Positions 55,861-64,000 of a DNA stretch of 64,000 nt are shown here, piece by piece. Both the position numbers and the translations under genes were made by a program. Every line of letters starts with the position of its first letter. Positions within the stretch are counted from its first letter, which is position 1. The stretch is taken from contig NZ_CP074126.1 in assembly GCF_018282095.1 (NCBI RefSeq), positions 2,676,501 through 2,740,500 on the forward strand, read 5' to 3'. Source of the DNA: Pseudovibrio brasiliensis. Lineage in GTDB: Bacteria; Pseudomonadota; Alphaproteobacteria; Rhizobiales; Stappiaceae. The notes beneath the pieces are model-generated. The model was not told the origin of the DNA, searched no databases, and saw only the letters and a program-made list of their open reading frames with translations.

Positions 55861-57234
55861 TTAACGTCCATCTGGAGTCCGCAGACCAATCCACTTATCA
55901 CGCACCAGACGGTAGTGTTCAGTTGGATCGTAACGCGCACCGGTCAGGCCGAGGCTGTCGTAGTCCAGACGACCGACTGCTGAAAGAACAGCATAAGCTG
56001 CAACCACACGGTCACGCTGTGCGGTCACGAGTGTCACGCGCGCATCAACCAGATCACTCTGAGTGTCCAGAACGTCAAGCGTGGTACGCTGACCAACGCG
56101 CTGCTCTTCAATCACACCTTCCAGAGCCAGGCGAGCCGCAGCAACCTGCGCTTCCGCCGCTGTGATAGACGCGATGGACGCATTCAGCTGCCCCCAGGCA
56201 GTAATCGCCTGCGCACGAATATTATCGCGATTCACGTCAACGAGAATTTCGGTACGACCCAAATCTTCTTTCGCCTGACGAACCGCAGAATACTCGCTAC
56301 CACTTTGATAAATTGGCACAGTTACTCGACCAAACACAGTCGCCGACCGGACAGAATTATCTGTAACACCAGGAAGGTTCTGATTGTTGTCGCTATACGA
56401 AAGCGTTCCAACCAAATCTGCAGACGGAAGCAACACGCCCTCAGCGGTTTTCACCGCGAACTGTGCTGCATCAACCATGAACTGAGAAGACTGAATGGAA
56501 GGATGCTCATCCTGACCAATGGAGATTGCTGACGAAACTGTTTTTGGCAGCAGACTGGTAATATTGGTGCGAGCACTCAGGTTTTTCGGATCAATACCGA
56601 TCACCTGACGGAAAATAGCACGGCTTGTGTTCAGATTTGCCAGAGAGGTGTTCAGCGCAGACTGCGCACGAGCACGACCGGATTCGGCCTGAGAAACATC
56701 AGTACGTGTACCCTCACCCACATTGAAGCGGTCTTTGGAGGCACGAACCTGCTCTTCCTGGAACTTCAGGTCACTCCGGCGCAGAGAAACAAGCGCGGTG
56801 TCGCGAATAACATCCATATAGGCTGTTGCAGCCTGAAACAGAGCTGTCTGTTCCGCAAAACGCAAATCTTCACGCTGTGCCCGAACTATGGATTCAGCTT
56901 GGCGTGTGGAGTTTACTGTCCTAAACCCGCGAAATAGTGGCTGTGTTGCCTGAAGAGATAACTGATATTCGCTATTATCCCTGAAGGTGCCTTGGCGACT
57001 CTCCCAACGGTATCCATACTGTCCAGTACCGGTAATAGTTGGGCGCCATCCGGACAACGCCTGCGGCACACCTTCATCCGTCGTACGAAGCTGCGCGCGT
57101 GCTGCGTTCAATGTCGGGTTATTCTGATAGGTGGCCGATAATGCCTCTTTAATAGAGAGAGCATTCGCGCCTTGAGCACTTACAAGCAAGCCGACTACTG
57201 CAACTGCACCCGCTAACGTTTTTCGAGAAACCAC
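55861..57234 (-). CDS. tolC: TolC-family outer-membrane efflux channel
   Basis: A 457-residue protein from the GTG at 57234, which has GAGG eight bases before it; the longer frame begins with TTG. A signal peptide ends near G-A-N-A. Two OEP repeats follow, with the typical A-L-x-x-T-Y-x-N-N-P-T-L start and two long coiled-coil regions rich in Ala, Gln and Arg; G-Y-R-W-E and A-T-Q-P-L-F-R-G-F lie in the first barrel strands. TolC trimers form the exit duct of type I secretion and multidrug efflux. The gene follows pcm, the usual alphaproteobacterial neighbour. Confidence 0.96.
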   Translation of the reverse strand: MVSRKTLAGAVAVVGLLVSAQGANALSIKEALSATYQNNPTLNAARAQLRTTDEGVPQALSGWRPTITGTGQYGYRWESRQGTFRDNSEYQLSLQATQPLFRGFRTVNSTRQAESIVRAQREDLRFAEQTALFQAATAYMDVIRDTALVSLRRSDLKFQEEQVRASKDRFNVGEGTRTDVSQAESGRARAQSALNTSLANLNTSRAIFRQVIGIDPKNLSARTNITSLLPKTVSSAISIGQDEHPSIQSSQFMVDAAQFAVKTAEGVLLPSADLVGTLSYSDNNQNLPGVTDNSVRSATVFGRVTVPIYQSGSEYSAVRQAKEDLGRTEILVDVNRDNIRAQAITAWGQLNASIASITAAEAQVAAARLALEGVIEEQRVGQRTTLDVLDTQSDLVDARVTLVTAQRDRVVAAYAVLSAVGRLDYDSLGLTGARYDPTEHYRLVRDKWIGLRTPDGR

Positions 57235-57694
57235 TTTTAATGCCTCAAACAAGGGTCAATCTTACGAACCGCAAACCCAACACGTTTGCCGAAAATGTAT
57301 ATCTTATTCGGCGTTTTCCGAAACCGGCGATCAAACCGATTTTGGAAAAAAAATAAATACTGCGACGAACCAGCAACATCTTATCCAGATATCTAACTAG
57401 CCCGAATGCAGAATATCATTCCCCGGAGGCACACTAATAGAACCATTAAGATTTTACTACCGTTTTTTCGCCCAATGATTGAGACGTGGATATCTCTACA
57501 TCATCAAAGCAAATGGCAGCAGCAGCCCGCAGTTCCTATTTTACCCCACCGGAGTTGGGAGTGCTTTAAACCTGCGTGACCAGAAAACTGTAATTCACGT
57601 CACGAAAAGGTAAACTCATTTCAACTTTTCACAGAAAACAAAAAAGGCGAAGGTTTCCCCTCGCCTCATTTCAACTCACTAAGCGTGAAGTCAA
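57235..57694. other. tolC control region and pcm terminator
   Basis: About 460 AT-rich bases. It contains the pcm terminator at 57641-57666, a TTCGG/CCGAA inverted repeat at 57307-57322 about 75 bases before the tolC start, and presumably the tolC promoter. No gene is seen. Confidence 0.55.
57641..57666 (-). terminator. Intrinsic terminator of pcm
   Basis: On the minus strand AGGCGA pairs with TCGCCT, with inner GGG/CC pairs, followed by TTTTTTG. Confidence 0.78.
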
Positions 57695-58354
57695 TTAAAA
57701 TTCAAAGACTTCCGGCTTTTCAAAGCCTGGCAGCGCACTTGCATGCGCGTTAAATGCAAAGCGTGAGCTCACATTACCACCGGACTTGGTGTAAAGCTTC
57801 GCAACGCCTGCATTGCTTTCACCCTCAACCACAACCAGACGACCTTCGTCTTTCATCTGCGCAGTCAAAGCTTCCGGCAGCTGCTCAACAGAACCGTTGA
57901 CCAGAATAACATCGTAAGGCGCGTCAGCGGCATAGCCCTTCGCCAGATCGCCATCAATCACCGCTGCGTTTTCAATACCCAGCTGCTCAAGATTTGCAGA
58001 GGCAGCTTCCGAAAGCGCCACATCAACCTCAAGACCAACAACAGATTCAGCAAGGTAAGAAACAACCGCCACGCCATAACCGGAGGCAGCACCAACAACC
58101 AGAACAACGTCTTTGTCTGTAATGTCAGCCAGCTGAACAAGACGGCCAAAGATGTGCGGCTTGAGCATTTTGCGCTCGCCGTTCTCATCTACGGACACAT
58201 CTTCATCGATGTAAGCCAACTCCTGCTGGTTTTCCGGAACGAACTTTTCGCGAGGCACCTTACCCATCGCACCAATAATGCGCAGGTCTGTAATATCATT
58301 GGTCCGCAGCTGATTATCGACCATCAGTGTTCTTTGTTCCGCGAAGTTGACCAT
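57695..58354 (-). CDS. Protein-L-isoaspartate O-methyltransferase family protein
   Basis: A 219-residue protein from the ATG at 58354 (GAGGACAGG before it). Proteins of this family repair isoaspartyl residues by SAM-dependent methylation. The N-terminal part reads R-x-x-M-V-D-N-Q-L-R-T-N-D-I-T-D, and motif I is V-V-G-A-A-S-G-Y-G near residue 86, where canonical PCMT has G-x-G-S/T-G-Y. This divergent form is the one usually found next to tolC in alphaproteobacteria, and it may not retain the classical activity. Confidence 0.88.
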   Translation of the reverse strand: MVNFAEQRTLMVDNQLRTNDITDLRIIGAMGKVPREKFVPENQQELAYIDEDVSVDENGERKMLKPHIFGRLVQLADITDKDVVLVVGAASGYGVAVVSYLAESVVGLEVDVALSEAASANLEQLGIENAAVIDGDLAKGYAADAPYDVILVNGSVEQLPEALTAQMKDEGRLVVVEGESNAGVAKLYTKSGGNVSSRFAFNAHASALPGFEKPEVFEF

Positions 58355-58655
58355 CCTGTCCTCACTGTCTCGCAAGATTCTTTGGCTGAGAAATATCGCT
58401 CATGCTTCACAAACACAAGCTGCCACATCCGTAAAAATAAACAGTACCCTCTGTTGTTTTTCCATTTTTCAATTTTGCAATGCAAATATGAGCTTTTTCG
58501 AAGAAATTTGACGAAGGTCATGTGCAAGCCAGAAATTCAGGCACTCAGGTAAACCCCATAGATTTCGGTGTTTTACACAAGAGTGATACCAGAATTGAAA
58601 TTGCCCGCTTGACTATCCGCCCCAAATATCAGAAAAGCCCTCTCACACCACACGG
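58355..58655. other. Gap between pcm and tRNA-Cys
   Basis: About 300 AT-rich bases without a gene. A 13-bp palindrome TTTGCAATGCAAA (58474-58486) lies about 120 bases upstream of pcm and could be a regulator site. The region also contains the upstream control of tRNA-Cys. Confidence 0.45.
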
Positions 58656-58729
58656 GGCCTCTTGGCGGAGTGGTGACGCAGCGGATTGCAAATCCGTGTA
58701 CGCCGGTTCGATTCCGGCAGAGGCCTCCA
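58656..58729 (+). tRNA. tRNA-Cys (anticodon GCA)
   Basis: Seventy-four bases with encoded CCA. Acceptor GGCCTCT pairs with AGAGGCC; anticodon stem GCGGA/TCCGT encloses TTGCAAA (anticodon GCA); T arm CCGG-TTCGATT-CCGG. It is the only cysteine tRNA in the window. Confidence 0.97.
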
Positions 58730-58796
58730 CTTTTCTTCTCTACATCGATAGTTCGGCTAATCAGCGCGCTCTGCGCGAACAATGTCGCTCGCCTTC

Positions 58797-59831
58797 TCAT
58801 AATACTGGCGGCGCGTCGATCTTTACGTGTCCGACCTCCCGATGATGGCTTGGTTTGCCGGTCAGTTTGCTCCTGAAATTCAGATAAGCCGTATAAATCT
58901 CGGATTGCCTGCCCTTGATGCCCGGCAGTGAGCGCGCGTCCAGTCCTGACCACGGAAAGTACGGTGAGCGGCGCAGATCTCCGAAAAGACCGAGACGAAC
59001 ACCCGGGCGTGTTGCAATGCCCCGGCGGTGGAAGCCGTGCGTATCCGCAATCACCAACGTGTTAGCTGGCACCGCAAAACTCACAGGCTCACCATATCCC
59101 AATTTGCTGATCGTCTTTTCACTTGCGCGGAATGAGCCCGCGGCATGCATGCCATCGCTATGATGAATTGCATCAAGGCTTTGATCGAACTCCCATTCCC
59201 GCCGTTCGGGTGTATAGCGATGAGAGCCCGGCACATAATGAAATGGCCCGTCTTCGACCTCTACATCCTTTAGAAACAGCCAGCATTTAGAGGTCGCATG
59301 GAAGGTATCAATGTGAAAATCCGTCTGCGGATCTTTCTGCGTTTTGTCCAGATCCCACAAAACCGCATGCAAAAACAGGATCGGATCTGCATTGTATGAG
59401 GCCACATACCGCATCGCCTTTTGCAGGAACGGATCATGCACCACCTGCTGCAAGCCCGGCAGGTCCTTCAAAACTGAAGGCGGCAACCCGATAAATCGTG
59501 TCACCGTTTTCCCCTGCCGCATTTCACTTGCAGCAAACTCGCGGGTGGCAATCTCGCCCTGAATAAGCTTCAAAACCTCAGCAGGCAGAAAATTCTCTTT
59601 CACCAGATAGCCATTGCGATGGAAGAACTGCCGGTCATCATCACTTAAGTAATGCGCCATTTGCTTTCGGCGTAGCGCTGCCATCCGTTCTGCCCAGGCA
59701 ACGCGTTTGAGATAGAACCCACGCTCATTCAACCAGCGGCTGCCGATAATCGGGTTCTTTTTAAAGGACTTCTGCCCCATCAAAGCATCAACAGCCCAGA
59801 TCGGACCTTTCAGAATTCGCAGCACATCCAT
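58797..59831 (-). CDS. Phytanoyl-CoA dioxygenase (PhyH) family protein
   Basis: About 344 residues. PhyH proteins are Fe(II)/2-oxoglutarate oxygenases that hydroxylate small molecules. The iron triad is visible as H-I-D in D-F-H-I-D-T-F-H and the distal histidine in D-T-H-G-F-H-R-R-G, followed by the 2-oxoglutarate-binding arginine in R-P-G-V-R-L-G-L-F. The N-terminal 90 residues are variable. The start may be the ATG at 59831 or the GTG at 59825, for which AAGGGG is better spaced. Substrate is unknown. It is divergent from the PD-(D/E)XK-like gene. Confidence 0.88.
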   Translation of the reverse strand: MDVLRILKGPIWAVDALMGQKSFKKNPIIGSRWLNERGFYLKRVAWAERMAALRRKQMAHYLSDDDRQFFHRNGYLVKENFLPAEVLKLIQGEIATREFAASEMRQGKTVTRFIGLPPSVLKDLPGLQQVVHDPFLQKAMRYVASYNADPILFLHAVLWDLDKTQKDPQTDFHIDTFHATSKCWLFLKDVEVEDGPFHYVPGSHRYTPERREWEFDQSLDAIHHSDGMHAAGSFRASEKTISKLGYGEPVSFAVPANTLVIADTHGFHRRGIATRPGVRLGLFGDLRRSPYFPWSGLDARSLPGIKGRQSEIYTAYLNFRSKLTGKPSHHREVGHVKIDAPPVL

Positions 59832-59960
59832 CCCCTTCACGACCTCAAACACCACAGAACCTGTGCAGTACCCGGTACTCTGCGTTTCCGCGCAAGCATT
59901 TGCCAATTAAACTCAAGTGGCATGCGATTGCAGCACGGCTGATTTAAGGGGCAGCTTTCT

Positions 59961-60806
59961 ATGAGCGATATAACTGACACATCAAAAAAACGCTCTGCGC
60001 CCGCTCGCCGAAAAAAGAGACGGCGCAAAGCAGAGTTTGCCTCAGAAAACGAGATGTGCGCTCACTTCATCAGCAAACTGCCAGAGGAATGGGTCGCCTA
60101 CCCTGAATGGGGCAACTGGGATATTCTTCTCGTCAGAAAGTCAGATGGGTTTCAGGTCGGCATAGAAGCCAAACTGCGCCTCAGTGCCAAAGTCATCTCA
60201 CAGTCCGCTGAAACCGCCTATCAGGCCGATAAACCCGGCCCGGATTGCAGAGCGATCCTGATCCCAAAAGGCTCAAATCTAGATTTCCAGCCTGTCTGCA
60301 ACATACTGCAGCTGCAAATCATTGAGATTGAGAGCGAAACCTCTAAAAGCCCAAGCACCGTCAACTGGTATCGCCCCAAACTGCCAAACCCGGATCGTGC
60401 GTCCCCAGCTGGCAACTTCAAGGAGTTTTACCCGCTGGAACGACTGGAGCTGCCTGAGGTTATTCCAGTCGTTGAAGCTGGGAAACCCGCGCCAATTAAG
60501 CTGACACCATGGAAGATTAAAGCCATCAAGCTGGATGTCATCTTAAAAAAACATGGTGTCGCCACCCGCAAGCTGTTCAAAGCCCTCAGCCTAAACACTA
60601 CTCTCTTCCTCTCCTCTGGCAATGGCTGGATGCTGAAAGGAAACGCACGGGGAGAATGGCTGCGCGGCCCCAACTTTCCGGATTTCCGCATGGGCTGCGA
60701 AGAAAACTACGACGAGCTGGAAAAGCGCTACAAAACGTGGTCCAAGACCCTGCCGATGGACGACATCATCAAACCGGCCGCAGCTGAAGAAGCACCTGTC
60801 GCATAA
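59961..60806 (+). CDS. Putative PD-(D/E)XK-fold protein
   Basis: A 281-residue protein with AAGGGG nine bases before its ATG. It starts with a very basic tail (R-R-K-K-R-R-R-K). A possible nuclease core follows: helix with E31 (S-E-N-E-M-C-A-H-F), then D54 in W-D-I-L-L-V, then E69-x-K71 in V-G-I-E-A-K-L-R, then a helix with S-Q-S-A-E-T. This order of D and E-x-K on adjacent strands is the signature of the PD-(D/E)XK superfamily. The C-terminal part (about 175-270) is Lys-rich with a helix-turn feature (K-K-H-G-V-A-T-R-K-L-F) that could be winged helix. No named family is recognised. Confidence 0.6.
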   Translation: MSDITDTSKKRSAPARRKKRRRKAEFASENEMCAHFISKLPEEWVAYPEWGNWDILLVRKSDGFQVGIEAKLRLSAKVISQSAETAYQADKPGPDCRAILIPKGSNLDFQPVCNILQLQIIEIESETSKSPSTVNWYRPKLPNPDRASPAGNFKEFYPLERLELPEVIPVVEAGKPAPIKLTPWKIKAIKLDVILKKHGVATRKLFKALSLNTTLFLSSGNGWMLKGNARGEWLRGPNFPDFRMGCEENYDELEKRYKTWSKTLPMDDIIKPAAAEEAPVA

Positions 60807-60901
60807 CCAGCACCAATCCCTCACGCCAAACAACACAGTTTCGCTTCACCCAAAAAGCTGCTACCTTTCCTTTAGGTAAACCTAGCATCTGGGAGGGAGC
60901 G

Positions 60902-62071
60902 ATGGTTTTCAAAACACGGGATCAAGCAGGCAATATCACCACATACAAGGACGCAAAGCGCTATTACTGGCTGATTGCCTATGCCAGCAGCAGCGTCACG
61001 CTGTTCACAGTTGCGCTCTATGCCTACACGTTGGCCACCGCGACACTCTTCATCCCTCTCATTTACTTCTTCATCGTCATCCCAGGTTTAGACGCCTTGA
61101 TTGGCGAAGATCCTTACAATCCACCTGATGACGTGCTCGCCCAGATGGCAGAAGATCCTTACTACAGTCGCTTGGTCCGCTGGCTGGTGCCTTATGCATG
61201 GATCAACCTGTTTGCGGGTGTCTGGCTTGTTGGCACCTATGATCTTCCACTCTGGCTCATTGCCCTCTTCGCCTTTGGCAAAGGCCTGTTTGGTTCCGGC
61301 ACAATCATGCTGGCTCATGAGCTTGGCCACAAAACCAACAAGACAGATCAATGGCTGGCCAAACTGGCACTAGCCGTTGTTGGGTACGGCCATTTCTGCA
61401 TAGAACACAACCGCGGCCACCACGTGCATGTGGCAACACCGGAAGACCCGGCAAGCGCACGCATGGGAGAAAGCATCTATGCCTTTGCCCTGCGAGAAAT
61501 TCCGGGCGCGTTTGTAAGAGGCTGGCAGAATGAAAAGGCGCGTCTCAATCGTAAAAACCTTGGCACATTCTCGCTCCAGAACGACATCCTGCAAGGCTAT
61601 GCCATCACCCTGATTGTCTTTGCTATCTGTACAGTACTGTTCGGCTGGAAAGTCTTGTTCTTATTGGTTATTCAAAGCGTTGTAGCTTGGTACGGCCTGA
61701 CACAAGCTAACTATGTGGAGCACTACGGCCTGCTGCGTCAGAAGGATGAAAACGGCAAGTATGAGCGCTGCCAGCCGCGCCACTCATGGAACACCAACCA
61801 CATTTTTTCCAACCTCAGCACCTTCCATTTGCAGCGCCATTCAGACCATCACGCCAATCCACTGCGCCCCTATCAAACGCTGCGAAACTTCCCGGATCTG
61901 CCCAGCCTGCCAAGCGGCTATCCCGGCTGCTTTGCCTTAGCTGCAATCCCCTCCCTCTGGTACAAAACCATGGACCCCAAAGTGCTGGAATGGGCAGGCG
62001 GTGACATCAACAAGACCAATCGCGTTGATGGCTATGAACCAATGGGAGTATCAGCTGCCAACACCTGTTGA
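60902..62071 (+). CDS. alkB: AlkB-type alkane hydroxylase
   Basis: A 389-residue membrane diiron monooxygenase that hydroxylates terminal carbons of alkanes. GGGAGGGAG stands before the ATG. The four histidine boxes that define the family are all visible: H-E-L-G-H (139-143), E-H-N-R-G-H-H (168-174), N-Y-V-E-H-Y-G starting near 270 and H-S-D-H-H (314-318). Hydrophobic segments near residues 25-60 and 95-135 and 205-265 give the expected membrane topology. Neither rubredoxin nor rubredoxin reductase, needed as electron donors, is in the window. Confidence 0.95.
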   Translation: MVFKTRDQAGNITTYKDAKRYYWLIAYASSSVTLFTVALYAYTLATATLFIPLIYFFIVIPGLDALIGEDPYNPPDDVLAQMAEDPYYSRLVRWLVPYAWINLFAGVWLVGTYDLPLWLIALFAFGKGLFGSGTIMLAHELGHKTNKTDQWLAKLALAVVGYGHFCIEHNRGHHVHVATPEDPASARMGESIYAFALREIPGAFVRGWQNEKARLNRKNLGTFSLQNDILQGYAITLIVFAICTVLFGWKVLFLLVIQSVVAWYGLTQANYVEHYGLLRQKDENGKYERCQPRHSWNTNHIFSNLSTFHLQRHSDHHANPLRPYQTLRNFPDLPSLPSGYPGCFALAAIPSLWYKTMDPKVLEWAGGDINKTNRVDGYEPMGVSAANTC

Positions 62072-62156
62072 AACCGGCAGAATTCTGCAGCGATCCATAG
62101 CAATCGCAAGGGCGCCCCGCTAAAACAGATGAGCAAGTTTGAGCGGGGTACGATCA

Positions 62157-63179
62157 ATGCAACATGGTGGAGATCTTTCAAAGGCAATCGCCGAGTTTGG
62201 CGGCACGCCTGAGGACTGGCTGGACCTCTCCACCGGCATCAATCCCGTGGCATATCCCGCAGCAGAACACATCACCTTGCGCGGTCTGACAGAGCTGCCA
62301 ACAGAAGGCGCTGAAACCGCTCTTCTGGACGCTGCACGAACAGCTTACTGCGTTCCATCGCAGAGTGGTCTCACCGCAGCACCGGGAACACAAGCGATCA
62401 TCACCGCCCTCCCATCTTTGCTCGGTGCGAAATCTTCCATCTCGATCGTCAGCCCCACCTATTCTTCCCATGAAGAAAGCTGGAAACAGGCTGGTGCCGA
62501 TATCCATAGGATTGCCGCATCAGAGGCTCACAAGGCTTCGACCCAGCACCTATTGTTGGTGAACCCGAACAACCCCAATGGCCATATCTTCACAAAGGAA
62601 GAACTCCTTCAGCTGGCAGCAAAACAGCAACAGGCAGGCGGTTATCTGATTATCGATGAAGCGTTCATGGACCTTTACCCGGATGCCTCAACCGTTCCGG
62701 AACTAGCTGACCAGCCGATCCTCGTTCTGCGCAGCTTCGGCAAATTCTTCGGCCTCGCCGGTGTGCGTCTGGGCTTTCTGATTGGCTCCAAAGCGATCAC
62801 AGCAAAGCTGCAAAGCCAGCTTGGCAGCTGGGCCGTCTCCGGTCCCGCACTGGATATCGGCAGCGCAACCCTTTCCGACCTGCGCTGGCAAGACGAAATG
62901 CGCAATTTCCTGAAAACAGAAATGGAAATCTTCAACGCATCCTTGCAACAGCTGAACCTGCCAATTGTCGGCCAAACAGATCTTTACATCCTGATCGACC
63001 ACCCAAACGCCCACGCACTGCATAAAGCATTGGCAGAACGACACATCTGGACCCGCGTGTTCGACTACGCCCCAACCTGGATGCGCCTCGGCTTACCGGC
63101 CGATAAAGCCGCTAGGCAAAGGCTAGCAACCGCACTGAAACAGTCTCTGTCAGCGATTGAAAACCATGCTGTTCTTTGA
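62157..63179 (+). CDS. cobC: Threonine-phosphate decarboxylase-like enzyme of cobalamin synthesis
   Basis: A 340-residue PLP enzyme of the class I/II aminotransferase fold, from the ATG at 62157 (GGGG eight bases before it); the longer frame starts with TTG. It probably makes (R)-1-amino-2-propanol phosphate for the nucleotide loop of cobalamin (named cobC in the P. denitrificans scheme, cobD in Salmonella). The H-G-G-D-L motif at residues 3-7 and W-L-D-L-S-T-G-I-N-P are family hallmarks; the PLP lysine is in R-S-F-G-K-F-F-G-L-A-G. The next gene overlaps its end by 14 bases, indicating translational coupling. I see no cobalamin riboswitch in the 85 bases upstream. Confidence 0.94.
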   Translation: MQHGGDLSKAIAEFGGTPEDWLDLSTGINPVAYPAAEHITLRGLTELPTEGAETALLDAARTAYCVPSQSGLTAAPGTQAIITALPSLLGAKSSISIVSPTYSSHEESWKQAGADIHRIAASEAHKASTQHLLLVNPNNPNGHIFTKEELLQLAAKQQQAGGYLIIDEAFMDLYPDASTVPELADQPILVLRSFGKFFGLAGVRLGFLIGSKAITAKLQSQLGSWAVSGPALDIGSATLSDLRWQDEMRNFLKTEMEIFNASLQQLNLPIVGQTDLYILIDHPNAHALHKALAERHIWTRVFDYAPTWMRLGLPADKAARQRLATALKQSLSAIENHAVL

Positions 63180-64000
63180 AGATACGCTCTGGATCGTTCT
63201 GCTTGCGATCCTGCTGGATGCTGTGATTGGTGACCCAAACTGGCTCTGGTCCAGACTTCCGCATCCGGTCACGTTGTTTGGCAAGCAGATTTCCAAGCTG
63301 GACAGCTGGTATAACAAATCAAGTTTCTCGGCAAAACAACGCAAAGTGAATGGCGTCATAACACTTGTAAGCCTGATTGCCGCAGCAGGTATCATCGGCA
63401 CCCTTCTCCAAACGACTTTGGAGGGAAGCTTCTTAGGCAACATCCTGCTGGCTGTGATCGGCATGACGTTGATCGCTCAAAAGAGTCTTTACGAACATGT
63501 CGCCAGAGTGCGTGATGCACTGAGATATTCCGGTCTGGCTGAAGCCCGCAAGCAGGTCTCCATGATCGTCGGACGCAATCCAGATTATCTGGATGAAGCC
63601 GGCGTCAGCAGAGCCGCGATTGAATCATGCTCCGAAAACTTTTCAGATGGCATTGTCGCACCCATCTTCTGGTTCGCTGTACTCGGTCTACCGGGACTCT
63701 TCATATACAAAGCAGTCAACACCGCTGACAGCATGATCGGCCATAAAAACGAAACCTACGAAGACTTTGGCTGGGCCTCGGCTCGATTTGATGACCTGAT
63801 CAATCTGCCCGCCTCACGCCTTTCCGGCCTGCTCATTGTGCTTTCTGCATTCATCTCAGGCCGCGCTTACAAAGCTGCCTTCACCACCATCATGAGAGAA
63901 GCGAAGAACCATCGCTCTCCTAATGCAGGTTGGCCAGAAGCTGCGATAGCAGGCGCACTGGGTATCGCTCTGGCGGGCCCCCGCCAATATGCAGAGTATC
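63166..64000 (+). CDS. cobD: Adenosylcobinamide-phosphate synthase CobD/CbiB (partial)
   Basis: The first 278 codons of a membrane enzyme that joins aminopropanol phosphate to adenosylcobyric acid; the 3' end lies outside the window. Family features are the N-terminal L-L-A-I-L-L-D-A-V-I-G-D-P, H-P-V-x-L-F-G, the V-G-R-N central motif followed by A-A-I-E-S-C-S-E-N-F-S-D-G-I-V-A-P, and N-T-A-D-S-M-I-G-H. The ATG at 63166 overlaps the end of cobC by 14 bases, and its product's partner reaction precedes this step in the pathway. Confidence 0.95.
   Translation, partial: MLFFEDTLWIVLLAILLDAVIGDPNWLWSRLPHPVTLFGKQISKLDSWYNKSSFSAKQRKVNGVITLVSLIAAAGIIGTLLQTTLEGSFLGNILLAVIGMTLIAQKSLYEHVARVRDALRYSGLAEARKQVSMIVGRNPDYLDEAGVSRAAIESCSENFSDGIVAPIFWFAVLGLPGLFIYKAVNTADSMIGHKNETYEDFGWASARFDDLINLPASRLSGLLIVLSAFISGRAYKAAFTTIMREAKNHRSPNAGWPEAAIAGALGIALAGPRQYAEY

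Noticed and set aside
62072-62156. Possible cobalamin riboswitch before cobC
   Set aside because: Only 85 bases are available and no B12-box-like sequence is visible.

Overview
The window is 64 kb of an alphaproteobacterial chromosome. The evidence is conserved gene order: tig-clpP-clpX-lon-hupB; pcm-tolC with popZ-valS beside it; amidase-mrcA-prfB next to rne; accB-accC-aat-DUF2155; and glnB-glnA behind a sigma-54 promoter. Moderate G+C, a dense mix of housekeeping genes, an AlkB hydroxylase and two type-III-effector-like kinases suggest a marine, host-associated member of the Stappiaceae/Rhodobacterales, most like Pseudovibrio. The genus is an inference, not something the sequence proves.

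Layout. 1-3.7 kb: a gene end, a secreted propeller-like protein, a secreted peptidoglycan-binding protein and a small membrane protein. 4.1-12.2 kb (mostly minus strand): two identical tRNA-Val, hupB, the protein quality-control set lon, clpX, clpP, tig, and tRNA-Leu. 12.4-14.5 kb: a winged-helix regulator and the NAD(P)HX repair enzyme. 14.6-18.3 kb: an accessory island with a CesT-type secretion chaperone and two related Ser/Thr kinases. 18.3-26.2 kb: VOC protein, glnB-glnA, YceI with a divergent MarR regulator, a broken small ORF between terminators, a second VOC protein, tyrS and a methyltransferase. 26.2-33 kb: a very large AsmA/YhdP-like protein, bcp, a DUF455 ferritin-like protein and an M23 peptidase. 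33-38.4 kb: prfB (with programmed frameshift), mrcA and a cell-wall amidase. 39-49.5 kb: rne, an aminotransferase, an M48 protease, a DsbA-like protein, accB-accC, aat and DUF2155. 49.7-58.4 kb: MscS-type channel, valS, popZ, tolC and pcm. 58.6-64 kb: tRNA-Cys, a PhyH dioxygenase, a PD-(D/E)XK-like protein, alkB, and cobC-cobD cut by the window end.

The most exciting part is the 14.6-18.3 kb locus. A 149-aa protein with the pattern of a type III secretion chaperone lies 13 bp upstream of a kinase whose sequence resembles secreted bacterial effector kinases, and a paralogous kinase follows. The second kinase carries six tandem ~32-residue repeats, each starting with R-F-x-V/I and followed by an acidic serine cluster. 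R-F-x-V/I is the established docking motif read by the conserved C-terminal domain of the animal kinases SPAK and OSR1. I propose, as an inference, a secreted kinase with a multivalent docking array aimed at host osmotic/ion-transport signalling.

Smaller points of interest are a large gene with no standard start codon at the expected place, a TGCGTT-rich repeat that appears to supply the signal peptide of the MscS-like channel, a stop-interrupted 68-codon frame with its own ribosome site and terminator, and several hairpins built over stop codons.
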